Shown here piece after piece: positions 33,850 through 46,099 of a stretch of 64,000 bases of DNA. The position numbers and the translations under genes were made by a program. Under the pieces are notes generated by a model. It worked only from the letters and a program-made list of their open reading frames with translations, searched no databases and was not told the origin of the DNA. This DNA is from Cephalopachus bancanus. Lineage: Eukaryota > Chordata > Mammalia > Primates > Tarsiidae. Location of the stretch: positions 16,852,501-16,916,500 of the forward strand of contig JAPVLO010000019.1 in NCBI GenBank assembly GCA_027257055.1. Reading direction: 5' to 3'. Each line of letters starts with the position of its first letter. The first letter of the stretch is position 1.

Positions 33850-34060
33850 GCTCTGGAGATAGGAGGCCCAGGTTACATTTCTCTTCTGCCAGTTAATAGT
33901 CAATGATCTTGGGAAAATCACCTCACTTCCTTGAGGCCATCAGATCACCTGTAAAACTTGGGTAATGGTACCTACTTATATATCCAAATAATCATGTACA
34001 TACATGTTCCTTGTGAACCGCGAAGCGTCCTACAAATGGAAGAATTACGGTGACAACTAC
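33850..34060 (+). repeat. MIR SINE
   Basis: CTTCTGCCAGTTAATAGTCA, CTTGGGAAAATCACCTCAC, CACCTGTAAAACTTGGGTAA and TGGTACCTACTTATATA, then a GAACCGCGAAGCGTCCTAC tail like the MIRb-type 3' end. Confidence 0.75.
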
Positions 34061-35924
34061 CTTTACAGCAATGACTATACAACAAAGGTAAGAGCACAAC
34101 TAATCCATTTCCTCCAGTGAGCTGTGTTCAGTTGACATGGGCAATCTTAGCACTCTGTTAGATGTGTAACCAGGGAATAGACAAGGATGTCCCCATCAGA
34201 GGGCCAAAAAGAGTATTAGACACAAATGGTAACACAAAGGCTGCACAGGGTGGTATCTATGTCAGTCAGAACTTTTCATAGCATGAGACGAAATTAATAC
34301 ATGCCAACCTAGGAATAAAGCAGAAGAACAGCAAAAGATCACTTTATCCACAGGAGGCAGCATTCCGGAGGGTCAAGAAAGGCCACCGGGGTCTCAGGAG
34401 AAACAGAGGTGCTGCCGCCATGGCCACCAAAACGTTCTAACCAGCTCTCCTCTTTGCGTTGCTACCTCCAGATTCAAAGTTCCAGAGAGACACATCCAAC
34501 TGATTGTCCTAGGAGGTGTGTCCATGCCTAGCCAGTGAGAATGGCTGCCTCCCACTAAGACTCCTGGTAGAAGGGGAGTCCCAGAAATGGAATGATGGCA
34601 AACAAAAAATATGTATGGCCTGAACACCACACACAGTTCATGTGCAAACATTGCCCACATATAACTTAGACTTCTCTGCAGAATGAGGCTTTGCATCCTT
34701 AGCATAAAAGAAAATAAGCACCAAGAAGAGAGCATCCAGAACTGTAACAGGCCCAAAGAGGGAAACTTCAATCCAGTAACTCCCTGGGGAAAATAACAGG
34801 GGATAGATCACAGGAGTCATCATGGACAGACAAAGAAAGGATCCCTAGTGGGTCACATCTCTCTCCCTTTTCTGACTTCACATCCAACTAGATAACATAA
34901 TGTCTACCTCTCAGACCTGGTGCAGAGATTTTCATCAGGGACAAAATCATATAGAACACAGAAGCACATATGATAGGAAATGCAGGCCACAAAGTCTCTA
35001 TTTGTAAATACTAATACTGTAGTTTAGAGATATACATGGTTTCAGTGCCTCTAATTGCATCAGAACTGCAAAAAATATGCATAGTATGACAAAATCTGTG
35101 ACCTTCGCTCTACTAGAATGCAGCAGACACATCGAGTCCTCCTCAAAACCACCAATGAGCTTTTTTCCTAGTTGCATATCATACACAACCCCTTGATGAA
35201 CTCTTCAACAGAACATTTAAGCATCAATTTCTATATATGGTCACTTAAGCAACACACTTCCTTCACTAAGTAGAAAAACTTAAGAAATAAATGTCTCATC
35301 CTTTGTCCATATTACACATTTTGTTTTAGAAAAAATTGCAGCTGCTCTGAAAGAAACGTCCTACCAAAAAATACTCTATGTGTGCATATCACAATAATCT
35401 AAACATACGGCCCTGTACAGATGTGGCGTACATTGCTGAAAAATGAAATTAAAGTTGAAATTCTTTTCATATAGCAGCTAATTAGCACAAATTTAAAACT
35501 GGATTATATTATTTTCTCCATGTTCTATGACCATTACCACACTAATATGATTAATTCCCGAAATACCTCCAACCATTTCTCATGTGTCAGAGAAAATTTG
35601 CCTTCAAAAGACATGCAGTTCCAGAAATGAAACTCTACTCCCTAATTACTGACACTAGTCAGGGTCCTTACTCCTTAGAAAGAAAGAGAAAGACTACATA
35701 AAGACAGTACTATTATTACTGTGTCTTTTACAACTATAGATCATGAAGCAAAAAATTATTGCAATTTTTCAACTGCTGACACTTCTGGGCCAATTTCTTG
35801 CATAAGTCAAAAACTGGAAAAGTGACTGAAACAGATACTATATGACCGTCGGAGGAAAAATCAGATTTTTGATAAAATGGAAACACCCACGCAGCCTATA
35901 GGACTACAAATAACCAGTTTCTTA
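34061..35924. other. unassigned sequence
   Basis: No gene supported. 34330-34800 carries a 125-codon minus frame without recognisable domains and may be an old LTR. 34990-35900 is AT-rich and featureless. Confidence 0.3.
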
Positions 35925-36085
35925 CATCTGTATTGTGCTTATCGATGTGCAATGTTTACAGTTTAGAAAGCACTTTACAAGACTGACCTCATAGCCTCCA
36001 CCTCACAACGCCCTCAGAAGTGGGTGTTCAGTCTCCATTTTTCAGATGATCAGATGATGCTCTGAGGGCAAACAGCTATCTGACT
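35925..36085 (-). repeat. MIR-like SINE, reverse
   Basis: GTTTAGAAAGCACTTTACAA, ACAACGCCCTCAGAAGTGGG and CTCCATTTTTCAGATGATCA follow the MIRb-type reverse pattern. Confidence 0.6.
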
Positions 36086-36114
36086 AGGTCATCATTTGGT
36101 CCCAGGGCCCATGG

Positions 36115-36400
36115 TAGGGAAATCCTCTAAGCCCAAGGTCTTCCTATGGGCTGCATTACTTCCATGGGAAATTTGGGGGGAAACAGATAGAATGAGGTCT
36201 TTGAGGTTAAGGTGAGAAGAATTCACACCTATGTGGAAGTCACGGGGATAGCCATCCATCAACATGGGAAATTAATTTTATGAAAAATCTCCTTGGTCTA
36301 TTATTCTAAAATAGCAGGAAAAGGACCACATCCTAAGAGGGAAGGAAAGAGGTCACACAGGTGGTGGCAATGCCATAAACAATGTTTTTCTACAAGTGGA
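36115..36400 (+). repeat. unnamed dispersed repeat, copy A
   Basis: Homologous to 40745-41030. Shared blocks in the same order: GAAATTTGGGGGG/GGAAATTGGGTAG, AGAATTCAC, a GTGGAAGTC/GTGAAGGTC block, CATCAACATGGGAAAT/CATCAATGTGGGAAAC, and AAATCTCCTTGGTCTATT. I cannot name the family. Length and lack of coding suggest an old LTR. Confidence 0.6.
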
Positions 36401-36669
36401 ATTCCTTTGTTCTATGGAAAAATTTTATCACGTGTTTATTTTGTATGGTGCTATGCCAGGATCCCTGTACTTAAGAAAGTATAGAAGAGAAATTAAGTCA
36501 GATAAGTGAATAGAAAAAAATGCCACCTTATACTTTACACTGGCCCCTTCCTTTCACCACATAAATATGTCCAGCCTTTAAAAAATTTAAAAAATAGAAA
36601 AGAATACAAAAGCTCTCTTGGCCTGCTATATTATATCCCTTTCCTTTTTCATCCTTGTGTCAGCTAAGT
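36401..36669. other. unassigned sequence
   Basis: No supported feature; may be the continuation of the unnamed repeat. Confidence 0.3.
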
Positions 36670-36679
36670 ATTTTCTTTT

Positions 36680-36838
36680 TAATATATTTTTTTTTAGAGA
36701 TAGGGTCTTGCTCTGTCACCCAGTTTGGAATGCAGTGGTGTGATCATGGCCCAACGTAACCTAGAACTCCTGGGTTTCAGTGAAGCTTTCACCTCATAAG
36801 TAGCTGACTACAGGCATGTGCACCACCACACCCAGCTA
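36680..36838 (-). mobile_element. Alu monomer fragment, reverse
   Basis: TTTTTTTTTAGAGATAGGGT, CTTGCTCTGTCACCCAGTTT, TGCAGTGGTGTGATCATGGC and GCACCACCACACCCAGCTAA. It covers one arm and is abutted by the L1 at 36842. It reads as a diverged right arm or free monomer. Confidence 0.8.
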
Positions 36839-36841
36839 ATG

Positions 36842-38086
36842 GTCTAAAGAAAAAAAAAATCCACTTACAAAAAGATCAACTCTAAATGGGTCAAAGACCT
36901 AAACATAAAACCTCAAACTATAAGATCCTTAGAAAATGCAGGAGACACTCTTATGGAAATTGGAACTGACCACCAATTCCTGATCAAAACCCCAAGAGCC
37001 CATGCCATAAGCAATAAGATAGACAAGCGGGACCTCATCAATCTGACAAGCTTCTGCAAAGACAAAGAAACCATTAAGAGAACAGGGAGACGGCCCTGTG
37101 GGGAAAAATATTTGCCAACCGTATATCTGACAAAGGCCTAACATCTAGGATCTATAAGGAACTCAAATATGCCTAAAAGAAAAAAACAAACAGCAGCATT
37201 ACAAAGAGGGCAAAAGATAGGAATAGGCACTTCTCAAAAGAAGATATATGAGCAGCCAACAGATGCATGAAAAACTGCTCAGCCTCATTAGTCATCAAAG
37301 AAATGCAAATTAAAACTACACTGAGATACCACCTAACTCCAGTCAGGATGGCCTTCATCAACAACTCAAAAAAACAGCATGCTGGAGAGGATGCGGCGAA
37401 AAGGGAACACTTTACACCATTGGTGGGAGGGTAAACTAGTACAGCCTCTGTGGAAAACAGTGTGGTGATTCCTAAAAGATCTAAAATCCACCTCCCATAT
37501 GACCCCACAACCCCCCTACTGGGAATATACCTGGAGAAACTCAAATCACTTTATGAAAAAGATATCTGCACATGCATGTTTATTGAAGCATTATTTACAA
37601 TAGCAAAAACATGGAACCAACTGTGCTGCCCATCGAAAAAGGACTGGATTAAAAAAATGTGATACATGTACATGATGGACTATTACGCAGCCATAAAGAA
37701 GGACAAAATGATGAACTTCGCAGCTACTTGGATGGACTTAGCGTCTATACTACCGAATGATCACAGAAACAAAGAACGGAGTACCACATGTTCTCACTCA
37801 TAAGTGGACCTCAAACAGCTATTGTAATACTATAAGAAAGGGATTGGCAGTAGCAGGACACTGCCAGGGGAAGGGAGCCTGCGATTGGCAGTAGTGGGAA
37901 ACTGCAGGGGGAGGTTGGAGGGGCAGGATTGGCAGTAGCAAGAAACTGCCGGGGAGGGACAGGTGGGATTGGCAGGAGCAGGAAACTGCCAGGGGAGGGG
38001 TAACACACCTCATCAACGAGGGTGCCTGAATAATGAACATTTGTATACCTAACCCTGAATTGTACCCCACAGATTTAAAATAAAAA
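36842..38086 (+). mobile_element. LINE-1 3' end, 5'-truncated, about 1.2 kb
   Basis: Starts in the ORF2 C-terminal third (CAAAGACCTAAACATAAAAC; residues such as KTPRAHAISNKIDKRDLINL), with small frame breaks. It runs on through GCTGGAGAGGATGCGGCG and CCCCCCTACTGGGAATATAC to the 3' UTR and the end GTATACCTAACCCTGAATTG, then AATAAAAAATTA. The 3' UTR contains a four-unit tandem repeat (37841-38002). The same 3' end family occurs at 12412 and 49176. It looks lineage-specific. Confidence 0.93.
37841..38002 (+). repeat. four-unit tandem repeat in the L1 3' UTR
   Basis: Units begin GGATTGGCAGTAGCAGGACA at about 37841, 37882, 37926 and 37966, with a spacing of 40-44 bp. Each has GGCAGTAGC, AAACTGC and a run of G (such as GCCAGGGGAGGGG). 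The related L1 ends at 12780 and 49260 carry only one unit. The closely spaced G-runs could form a G-quadruplex on the L1 sense strand. Confidence 0.92.
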
Positions 38087-38090
38087 ATTA

Positions 38091-38333
38091 GGCCAGGTGC
38101 GGTGGCTTAAGGCCGGGTGCGGTGGCTCAAGCCTGTAATCCCAGCACTCTAGGAGAATGAGGCAAGAGGATTGCCTGAGCCTAAGGGTTTGAGACCAGCC
38201 TGGGAAACATGGTGAGACCGCATCTCTACAGTAAATTTTAAAATGAGCCAGGCATGGTAGCGCACACTTGTAATTCTGGTTACTTGGAAGGCTGAGGAGG
38301 AAAGATCGCCTGAGACGCCAACTCAAAAAAAAA
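38091..38333 (+). mobile_element. Alu SINE with duplicated head and deleted right arm
   Basis: The first 20 bp, GGCCAGGTGCGGTGGCTTAA, are immediately repeated as GGCCGGGTGCGGTGGCTCAA (38111-38130) and then continue as an Alu. The right arm jumps from AAAGATCGCCTGAGA to CGCCAACTCAAAA, so about 70 bp are missing, probably between short GAGAC-like matches. It sits directly after the L1 tail. Confidence 0.9.
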
Positions 38334-38336
38334 AAT

Positions 38337-38450
38337 TTTTAAATTTTTTTTGTTGTTAGAAATGAGGTCTCACTATGTTGCCCAGGCTGCTCTCAACTCC
38401 TGGCCTCAACTATCCTCTCACCTCAGCCTCCCAGAGCTCTGGGATTACAA
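38337..38450 (-). mobile_element. Alu left-arm fragment, reverse
   Basis: TTTTTTTTGTTGTTAGAAAT, GAGGTCTCACTATGTTGCCC, CTGGCCTCAACTATCCTCTC and AGCTCTGGGATTACA. It lies tail to tail with the preceding Alu, forming an inverted Alu pair at an A/T boundary. Confidence 0.85.
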
Positions 38451-38735
38451 CAGCTAAGCATTCTAAAAGTGTCATCTAAACTGCTGTTTCTACATCATCA
38501 TCTTACAATTATCCCTGCAAACCCAGTGGTCTGACTTCCAACCTTACCACTCCAACACAGCTACCCCTAGAAGCTCCTCCAGACTCCCTCAGGGTGCAAA
38601 TTTGATGAAGCCTTCTCAGCACTCACCTAACTGGGCCAACACTGATTCCAGTGAGGCCATGTAATTAGGGATAACAGTGCAGCTTCACCCTATCAACAAT
38701 TAATCACAAGTCTTTAATTTAGAAGTCACCGTTTG
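38451..38735. other. unassigned sequence
   Basis: No supported feature. Confidence 0.3.
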
Positions 38736-38739
38736 GCTT

Positions 38740-39133
38740 AGGTAAATGTTAATCAGAGGCACCTAATGGGATGTGGCAGTCTTAAAACATGTTGTCAAAT
38801 TTTTTTGACACTTCTCTTCATCTGTCACCTATTCCTTCCTATCCCACAATCTGGGATTGACCAACAAAACACAGCAGAAGAAATGCCATGTAACTCCCAA
38901 GGCTACGTAATAAAAGACTGCATTATAGCCTACAGTCCAATGAGTAGCCATCCTGGAAGTGAATCCTCTAGCCCTCTGTCGGTCCATCCCAGTTGACACT
39001 GCATGGAACATAAACCTTCCAGGCCAGGCTGTGCTCAAGTTGTCTATTTCTGAACTCAATAAATGACTGTTGTTATTCTGAGACACTGTTTTGAAGAAAC
39101 TTGCTATGTAGCAATTAATAACTGGTATACAGG
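38740..39133 (+). mobile_element. MLT1-like LTR
   Basis: Order of blocks: AATGCCATGTAACTCCCAAG, a GTAATAAAAGACTGCATTATAG-like block, CATCCCAGTTGACACTGCAT, CTGAACTCAATAAATGACTG (poly(A) signal) and GCTATGTAGCAATTAATAAC with TGGTATAC. This is the layout of the MLT1 group of ERVL-MaLR solo LTRs. The subfamily differs from the copies at 9.5 and 60.2 kb. Confidence 0.65.
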
Positions 39134-39183
39134 ACTATAAAAGACTCTGGCTTACTTGAAAATTCTAAAAGAAAAATGATGAG

Positions 39184-39546
39184 GGTGGGCATGGTGGCTC
39201 ATGCCTGTGATCCCAGCACTTTGGAAGGGCCAAGGCGGGATAATTGCTTGAGCCCAGGAGTTCAAGACTAACCTAGGCAACACTGTGAGACCTCATCTCT
39301 ACAAAAGAAAAAAATACAATAATTATCTAGGGATGATGTGGTGCACACCTGTAGTCCCAGCTATTCAAGAGGTTGAGGCAGAAGGATCGCTTGAACCCAG
39401 AAAATCAAGGCTGCAGTGAGTTAGGATTGTACCACTGCACTCCAGCCTGGATGGCAGAGTGAGACTATATCAAAAAAATAAAGAAAGAAAGAAAGAAAAG
39501 AAGAGAGAAGAGAGGAGAAGAGGGAAAAAAAGAAAAAAGAAAGAGC
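39184..39546 (+). mobile_element. older Alu SINE with long purine tail
   Basis: Head GGTGGGCATGGTGGCTCATG to GGCAGAGTGAGACTATATC, followed by a roughly 65-bp A/G-only tract (AAAGAAAGAAAG, then GAGAAGAGAGGAGAAGAGGG) that grew out of the A-tail. It is a J-like older copy. Confidence 0.92.
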
Positions 39547-40744
39547 AATATGGTGCGAATTTCTTATGTATTAAACCATTAAATAAGATGTTTGGGAGGC
39601 CATTGATTTGGACTGAGCTTTTGCACTAGGACACAATAGATAAGACTAAAAGTCACTCCTACTCAAGTTCCAAGTCACCAAACCCAAACTAAGTTGTTTA
39701 CTTTACCTTTCAAGAAATCAGGAGAGAGCTAAGAGTTAACTCCACAGACAGGCGAATTTTAGCCAACATGATAAAGAAGTTCCCTCTGCTTTAACCCCGA
39801 CAAGGAAAGTGACCTGAAGCATTCTGATATTAACCAATCTGCTTCTTGTATTAAGCTGTTTTCATGTTCCTGCTCAAGCTACCTATAAAAACCATCTATT
39901 CTGCCAATGACTGACAGAGCACCTTTTCTAAATCTTTAGATGAAATACTACCCAATTTATGAATCACTCATAATTGAAGCCAATTATCTTTCAAATAAAT
40001 TTGTTGAAATTTTGTTTTTAACAAAACCCACCTATCAAATACAGTACTATATTTTAAAGACAACTGAAAAACTGCAGCTATAAATTTGTCAAAATCTAAA
40101 TAAAACTGTGTTTTGAAGAAAAGGTTGCAAGGAGTTGTTTTCTAATATATTCCCTAATATTGATTGGGCAAATAATATATGAATATTCTTAGAATCAATT
40201 TCCAAAATAACGGAAAATAGAATTTTACCTCTTTTCCTTCTAGGAGACAGCATTAACTGTATTTATAGCCAAGAAAAACTATTTTAAAATCTTCATTATC
40301 CAGATTAATTCTCTATATTATTATAAATTCATCAATTTCTCTAATCTAATTCTGATCTTAGGACACAGATTTCTCTACTTTGGGTCTTAACTCTCTGTTT
40401 TTGTAAAGAAAAAAATGATAAAAAGCTACTGCAAGTGTGAGATATTGAACTATTAAATAGTGCAATAATTCACATTTCTCCTAACTCAGAATTTGGTTTC
40501 TGCTTACCAAAATGAAAAAATAGAAACCATATATAAAACAGATTTTTTCCTCTATAAGCAAAGCCCATTTGTAATAAACCACACGAAAGATTCAAATTTG
40601 CTTGATCATGTTTAAAAAAACATGGCTGGAATTCACATTTGCAGTTTGCAGCTGGAACAATAAAGATACTCTGAATTAATAATGAATCTGTGATTGAAAT
40701 CCAGTAAGGAAGAAGGTGGTGTGTCATGCACACTATTCCCCCTT
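39547..40744. other. unassigned sequence
   Basis: AT-rich with no supported repeat or gene. Confidence 0.3.
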
Positions 40745-41420
40745 TTGGTCTTCCAAGCCATATGTCTTCCTTTGGACTGTTTTGTTCAATGGATAATTTG
40801 GGAAATTGGGTAGAGTTTGTTGGTAAAATGTCTGAGATTAATGATAAGGAAAAGAATTCACTACTCTGTGAAGGTCGCAGGTGATGGCCACAGCAGCCAT
40901 CAATGTGGGAAACTGGTTTATTACAAATCTCCTTGGTCTATTGTGAAACAAAATTCCAGGCAGTAGGCCACAGTCTGAGGGGGAAGAAAAGAGGTCCGAA
41001 TGTGGAGGCAAATGACCTACACTGTAGATGGTAGACCCCCGGTGTCCAGGCAGGTCCGTGAGAAGTCCCCACACAGAGTTTAGCCCACCATGCACAGGGT
41101 CTCTCCCTCACAGCTGCTGAGTGGGGCTTCTGACAACACTGCTTCTGACAACACAACCAGCTCAGCTGACAGGGGCATTTACACCAAAAGGCAAATGGCC
41201 ACTAACCAAACAGGGCCCAATTTCTTTAAAAATGTAACCCACCAATTTGCTTTCACCACAGAATAAAATTTCAGAAAGACATTCACCATGACTGTTAGAC
41301 CAAACTACAAATTTCACAATATCCTGGACCACAGAGAGGGGTGCTATCCAGCCCTGTGTCTCTCCAGTCCTGATGGTCCAGGCCTGTCTATCATGCACAG
41401 ACAACAACATCTGACCCGGT
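40745..41420 (+). repeat. unnamed dispersed repeat, copy B (longer)
   Basis: Homologous to 36115-36400 over its first 300 bp, with shared blocks CAAATCTCCTTGGTCTATT and CATCAATGTGGGAAAC. It continues through GCAGGTCCGTGAGAAGTCC, TCTCTCCCTCACAGCTGCTG and CACAATATCCTGGACCACAG. A direct dinucleotide-like repeat, CTTCTGACAACACTGCTTC, lies at 41128. Minus frames of 71-85 codons have no recognisable domains. LTR-like, family unknown. Confidence 0.5.
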
Positions 41421-41544
41421 CAAAAGCCCCCCGCAGCTACTTCCTAGCTACATGGCCATGATCTAGTGACTTAAGTTCCTCTGTTGTAGGATAAACCTAA
41501 CCAAACCTGTCCAGAATATTGTTAAGAGCAAACACACTAATGCA

Positions 41545-41702
41545 GGAATTCTCGAAGTCTGCCCCTGGACTGGTTGCAACAGCACCATCTGGAAGCGAGT
41601 GAGGAATTTCCAGGCCCCACCCCTGACTTACTAAATCAGAAATGGAAAGGGAAGACTTCAGTGTGAATCAGGTGCTTCTGATTCACATTAAAGTTTGAGA
41701 AC
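41545..41702 (+). mobile_element. MER20-like hAT-Charlie remnant
   Basis: Block order: GAATTCTCGAAGTCTGCCCC, CAGGCCCCACCCCTGACTTA, CTAAATCAGAAATGGAAAGG, GGTGCTTCTGATTCACATTA and AAGTTTGAGAACA. The right terminal repeat is cut by an Alu at 41703. Same type as 2585-2727. Confidence 0.65.
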
Positions 41703-42689
<987 letters not shown>

Positions 42690-43110
42690 CTGTTTGCTCT
42701 TTGGTCATTCCCTGTGCTTCACCTGCAAACTACCTTTTCCAGACTTGCCAACTGGCTCCAGCTGGGTTTAGGTGGAAGACAGGAGGATGAAAAGAAGGAA
42801 GAAGCCAGAGTACTTCCTCCCCTTCCTCTCTCTGTTTTAGATGGTATCTCCAGCCGTGGCTTTGTCCCACCAGATAGGCTATCCTTCCATGGTCTCAGCT
42901 GCTTCTGGGCACCTCCATGTGGATTCAGTTCTTGACCACCACCCCTTCTCTTGATTCCACCAGCCTTTGTGGTAGGAGTGATTTCCTACTATTGTTACCC
43001 TCCGAGTGACATTATCACCCCCGTTTGGCTTTTCAGATCTTCCAATGATCTTTGTAATTAAGTCCTCATATTATAGTGCTTCTATTTTTATTGCATGGGT
43101 CATGACTAAT
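42690..43110. repeat. possible old dispersed repeat
   Basis: GGTCTCAGCTGCTTCTGGGC, CTTGATTCCACCAGCCTTTG and TGATTTCCTACTATTGTTAC resemble a widely dispersed non-coding mammalian repeat (old L1 3' or LTR). I cannot name it. Confidence 0.3.
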
Positions 43111-45634
43111 GCAGCCTCCTCTCACATCTTCAATCTTGATCATACCTTACCTGATGCCTACCCAAATCATTCACCTTCCTATCCAAGACTCTCCCTGGAC
43201 CTGTCTTTTATGGAGGAGCCCCAGTTCACATACATATCTTTAGTTCCTACCTGTTTGTGATCAACTAGTTTTGATACCAGCCCACGTAACTATGCCGTGA
43301 TACTAGCCCAAGCTCTGAACACTCAAACTCAAAGCCCATCTAACTCCTGCTCTCCTGGGACCAGTCAGTCTCTAATGGTATCTGCCACCTGTCCCTCCCT
43401 GAACTCACACTGAGGTTCTCAATAAATATCTTACACTTAAAGCTTTTCCCAGAGCAACCATATATGATGCCATTTAGTGACTGTTTAAGTTAATCAGGCA
43501 AAAGAAAACGTGTGGCTTGAAATAACGATCTAACTGGCGCTAAACTCACCTGATATTTTCACAACTTTCCACTTCCTTTTGGCTCCAAAGATACAGCAGA
43601 TGTATAAACTAAAGTGAGAACACAGTGTTCCAGAAAATGATTATGCTGTTGGCAACTACCCACATAAGTGTAGTAAGTACAGTATAATGACAGTCCTCCC
43701 TTGATGCTGCTTGTTTTGTAGAGAGATTTGCCCCCATTCGAAGTCTTGCATTCCAAAAGAAATCGTAGAATTATCCTTAACAAACAACCTCAGAAAGCTC
43801 GACTCTCTTAATTAATTTTTCAAAAAGTTAAAGAGTTAAAAAAAAAAAAATAGAGACAACTACACATAATGAATAATGAAGATTGTAGTGTTGCTGACTT
43901 GGGATTAGAGCCAGGACTGGCAAAAGCAATGACTGTTCCCAGCATACAAGCACTATATTTATACGTGTTGTGTACTTCACTATAACTTTTGGAAAGATTC
44001 AGTTAGTGCCTATAAGATCTTCTAGAATAGGAAAGGGCCTGGGTTCCCTTAAACGCTAAGTTAACTTCTAGAAATTATCAACTACCTTCATATAAGCTTC
44101 TGAACCCTACTTTAGTTGCTCAATCACTCCAGTTTGCCCTTAAGAAAATGCAAGCAGTTTACCTGAAGGAAAAGCACATCAATAAAAAGAAGAAAAGAAA
44201 CAGGCACAGACTTGAGGTCATTTTTCTAAAATGATCTACTGCACAAATGCATGAGGTCTCCAAGAGTTTGTGCCAGGCTGCCTGTCCAGCAAAGAAGGCA
44301 CACAGAGGCCCCGTGTCTACAAAACAGCTAAGACTCCTGCCATGCAACAAGCCCTCAAGACCAACACTGAGAGGCCCACAGGCTGGCACAGATCCCCCAT
44401 CGATAGGTTGATCTTCCTTTGCTCACTTTATATTTGGATGCCAGGAAAGTCTAGTATTTTACCAGCACCCAGCATTGTTCATAGTGATGTTAAATCCCAA
44501 CAAAATCTTTTTATATCATTTTATAACAAAGTGAAATTCAGTGTATTTTCAGAATATACTGTTATTATTTTCCTAAAACCACTAACTTAATTTCAAGCTT
44601 CTACGGAATTGGAAATAATTTAAATCACCATTCCTTAATGGCAACAATAAAAACTTGGACATTTCTTATGTCTTCCCACACAAGTTTCTGGATGGTTTCA
44701 TCTCCAAAAACCTATAAGGGGGAAAATTGAACTAGCAAATTTTAGCATGTGGGTTTAGTCTTGATTCTTGTCTCTGCTCTGCCACTAACAAATTGTGTGG
44801 TTAGAATGTATTTCACAACCTCTCTTCTGGCCTCCATTGTTTCCTTGTGAAACAAGGAGGTACACTAAATAATGTCAAAGATCCCTTCTAGGCCTAAAAT
44901 GCTCCAGTTGAAATGACTGTGCAATTGACTCTAGAAAAATAACCTAAGAAATGCATATCGTAATTCAAGGTAAAATTAAAGCATGATGAGAAAAAGAAAA
45001 AACACTGTCTTTTAGATTCCTAAAATTTTGGAGGCTACATTGCAGTTTGGGGCAGAGAGTGTAAATTTAAGAGAAAAACAACAATGTCAAGACAAAGGAA
45101 CGTGATGATTTAGAACAGCCTCCAAAAGTTACTAAGGTTTCACATGATGTCATGCACACGTTTTTTCAAAAAATTGGAGTAAAAAGCATTTTCCTTCAGT
45201 AGAGAAGATTTTGTAATATTCCTAAATGATCTAGCCTAACAGCATTTGAAGAAGAAAAAAAAATCAAACACTACCCTTCATGGGCTTTCACGCTGTCACA
45301 AAGTCATTAGAGCTAATGAAAAACGATGGTATTGTTAAGCTTTATTTATAGTTCCTTCCTAATAAAATGAAAAATGAACAGGAAAACACTCTGAATATAA
45401 ATTTTTAAAGACTTTAAAGATCCAAGAGTAAAAAATATATATGTAGACATAGTCCTACAAATAGTCTTTTTTTTTTTAATGTGTAGACAGGATTGCTAAT
45501 GGCTACTGCTGAGTTTTGCTTTTATCCATGTCATCTTGAATAATTATATATCCTGCATTCTGGGTCACTGTCATCAGGACTTTTGGAATCTAGCAATAAG
45601 AAAAAGATTCTATCCCCAACCCAACTTACAATTT
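43111..45634. other. unassigned sequence
   Basis: No supported gene, RNA or repeat. 44150-44600 has a 106-codon plus frame without recognisable domains. An A-run lies at 43839-43850 and a T-run at 45469-45478. Confidence 0.3.
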
Positions 45635-45825
45635 TTGGGGGGTAGCAGATAGGGTCTCACTCTGTCGCTCAGACTGGAGTACAGAGGCACAATCTTAGCT
45701 CACCGCAGCCTCAAACTCCTGGGCACAAGCCTCCCAAGTAGCTGTAACTACACACATGCCACTGTCCAGACAATTCTTTAATGGTTTTGTAGACAGGGTC
45801 TTGCTATGTTGCCCAGGCTCTAACT
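45635..45825 (-). mobile_element. old Alu SINE, reverse, with deletions
   Basis: AGGGTCTCACTCTGTCGCTC, CTCACCGCAGCCTCAAACTC, CAAGCCTCCCAAGTAGCTGT and AGACAGGGTCTTGCTATGTT, then GCCCAGG. One arm plus part of the other, diverged. Confidence 0.85.
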
Positions 45826-46099
45826 TACATTTTAGACAATTTGTTCTAAACATCACTGCAGTATCTTGTGATACAGCAAGATAATGAAACCAACTAACTC
45901 CTCATTTCACTAAATTAGAGCTAGTAACAGGAAAGAGAAAAATAACATTTGTTAGCCATTTACTGTACCGCGGGTTTCACAAATATTATCCAGTAATAGA
46001 CAAGCATAACCAAAACATTTTACATTTTTTGGATACCCCACTCTGTCACCATACATTACAGTGATAACAGTAATGTTATTATTTAAATAGCCCTTTAAA
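45826..46099. other. unassigned sequence
   Basis: No supported feature. Confidence 0.3.

Noticed and set aside
34394..34771. 125-codon minus-strand open frame
   Set aside because: No motif, no splice or promoter context, and hydrophobic only by composition.
40240..40255. Splice acceptor CTTTTCCTTCTAG
   Set aside because: No matching donor within a normal exon length and no open frame of note.
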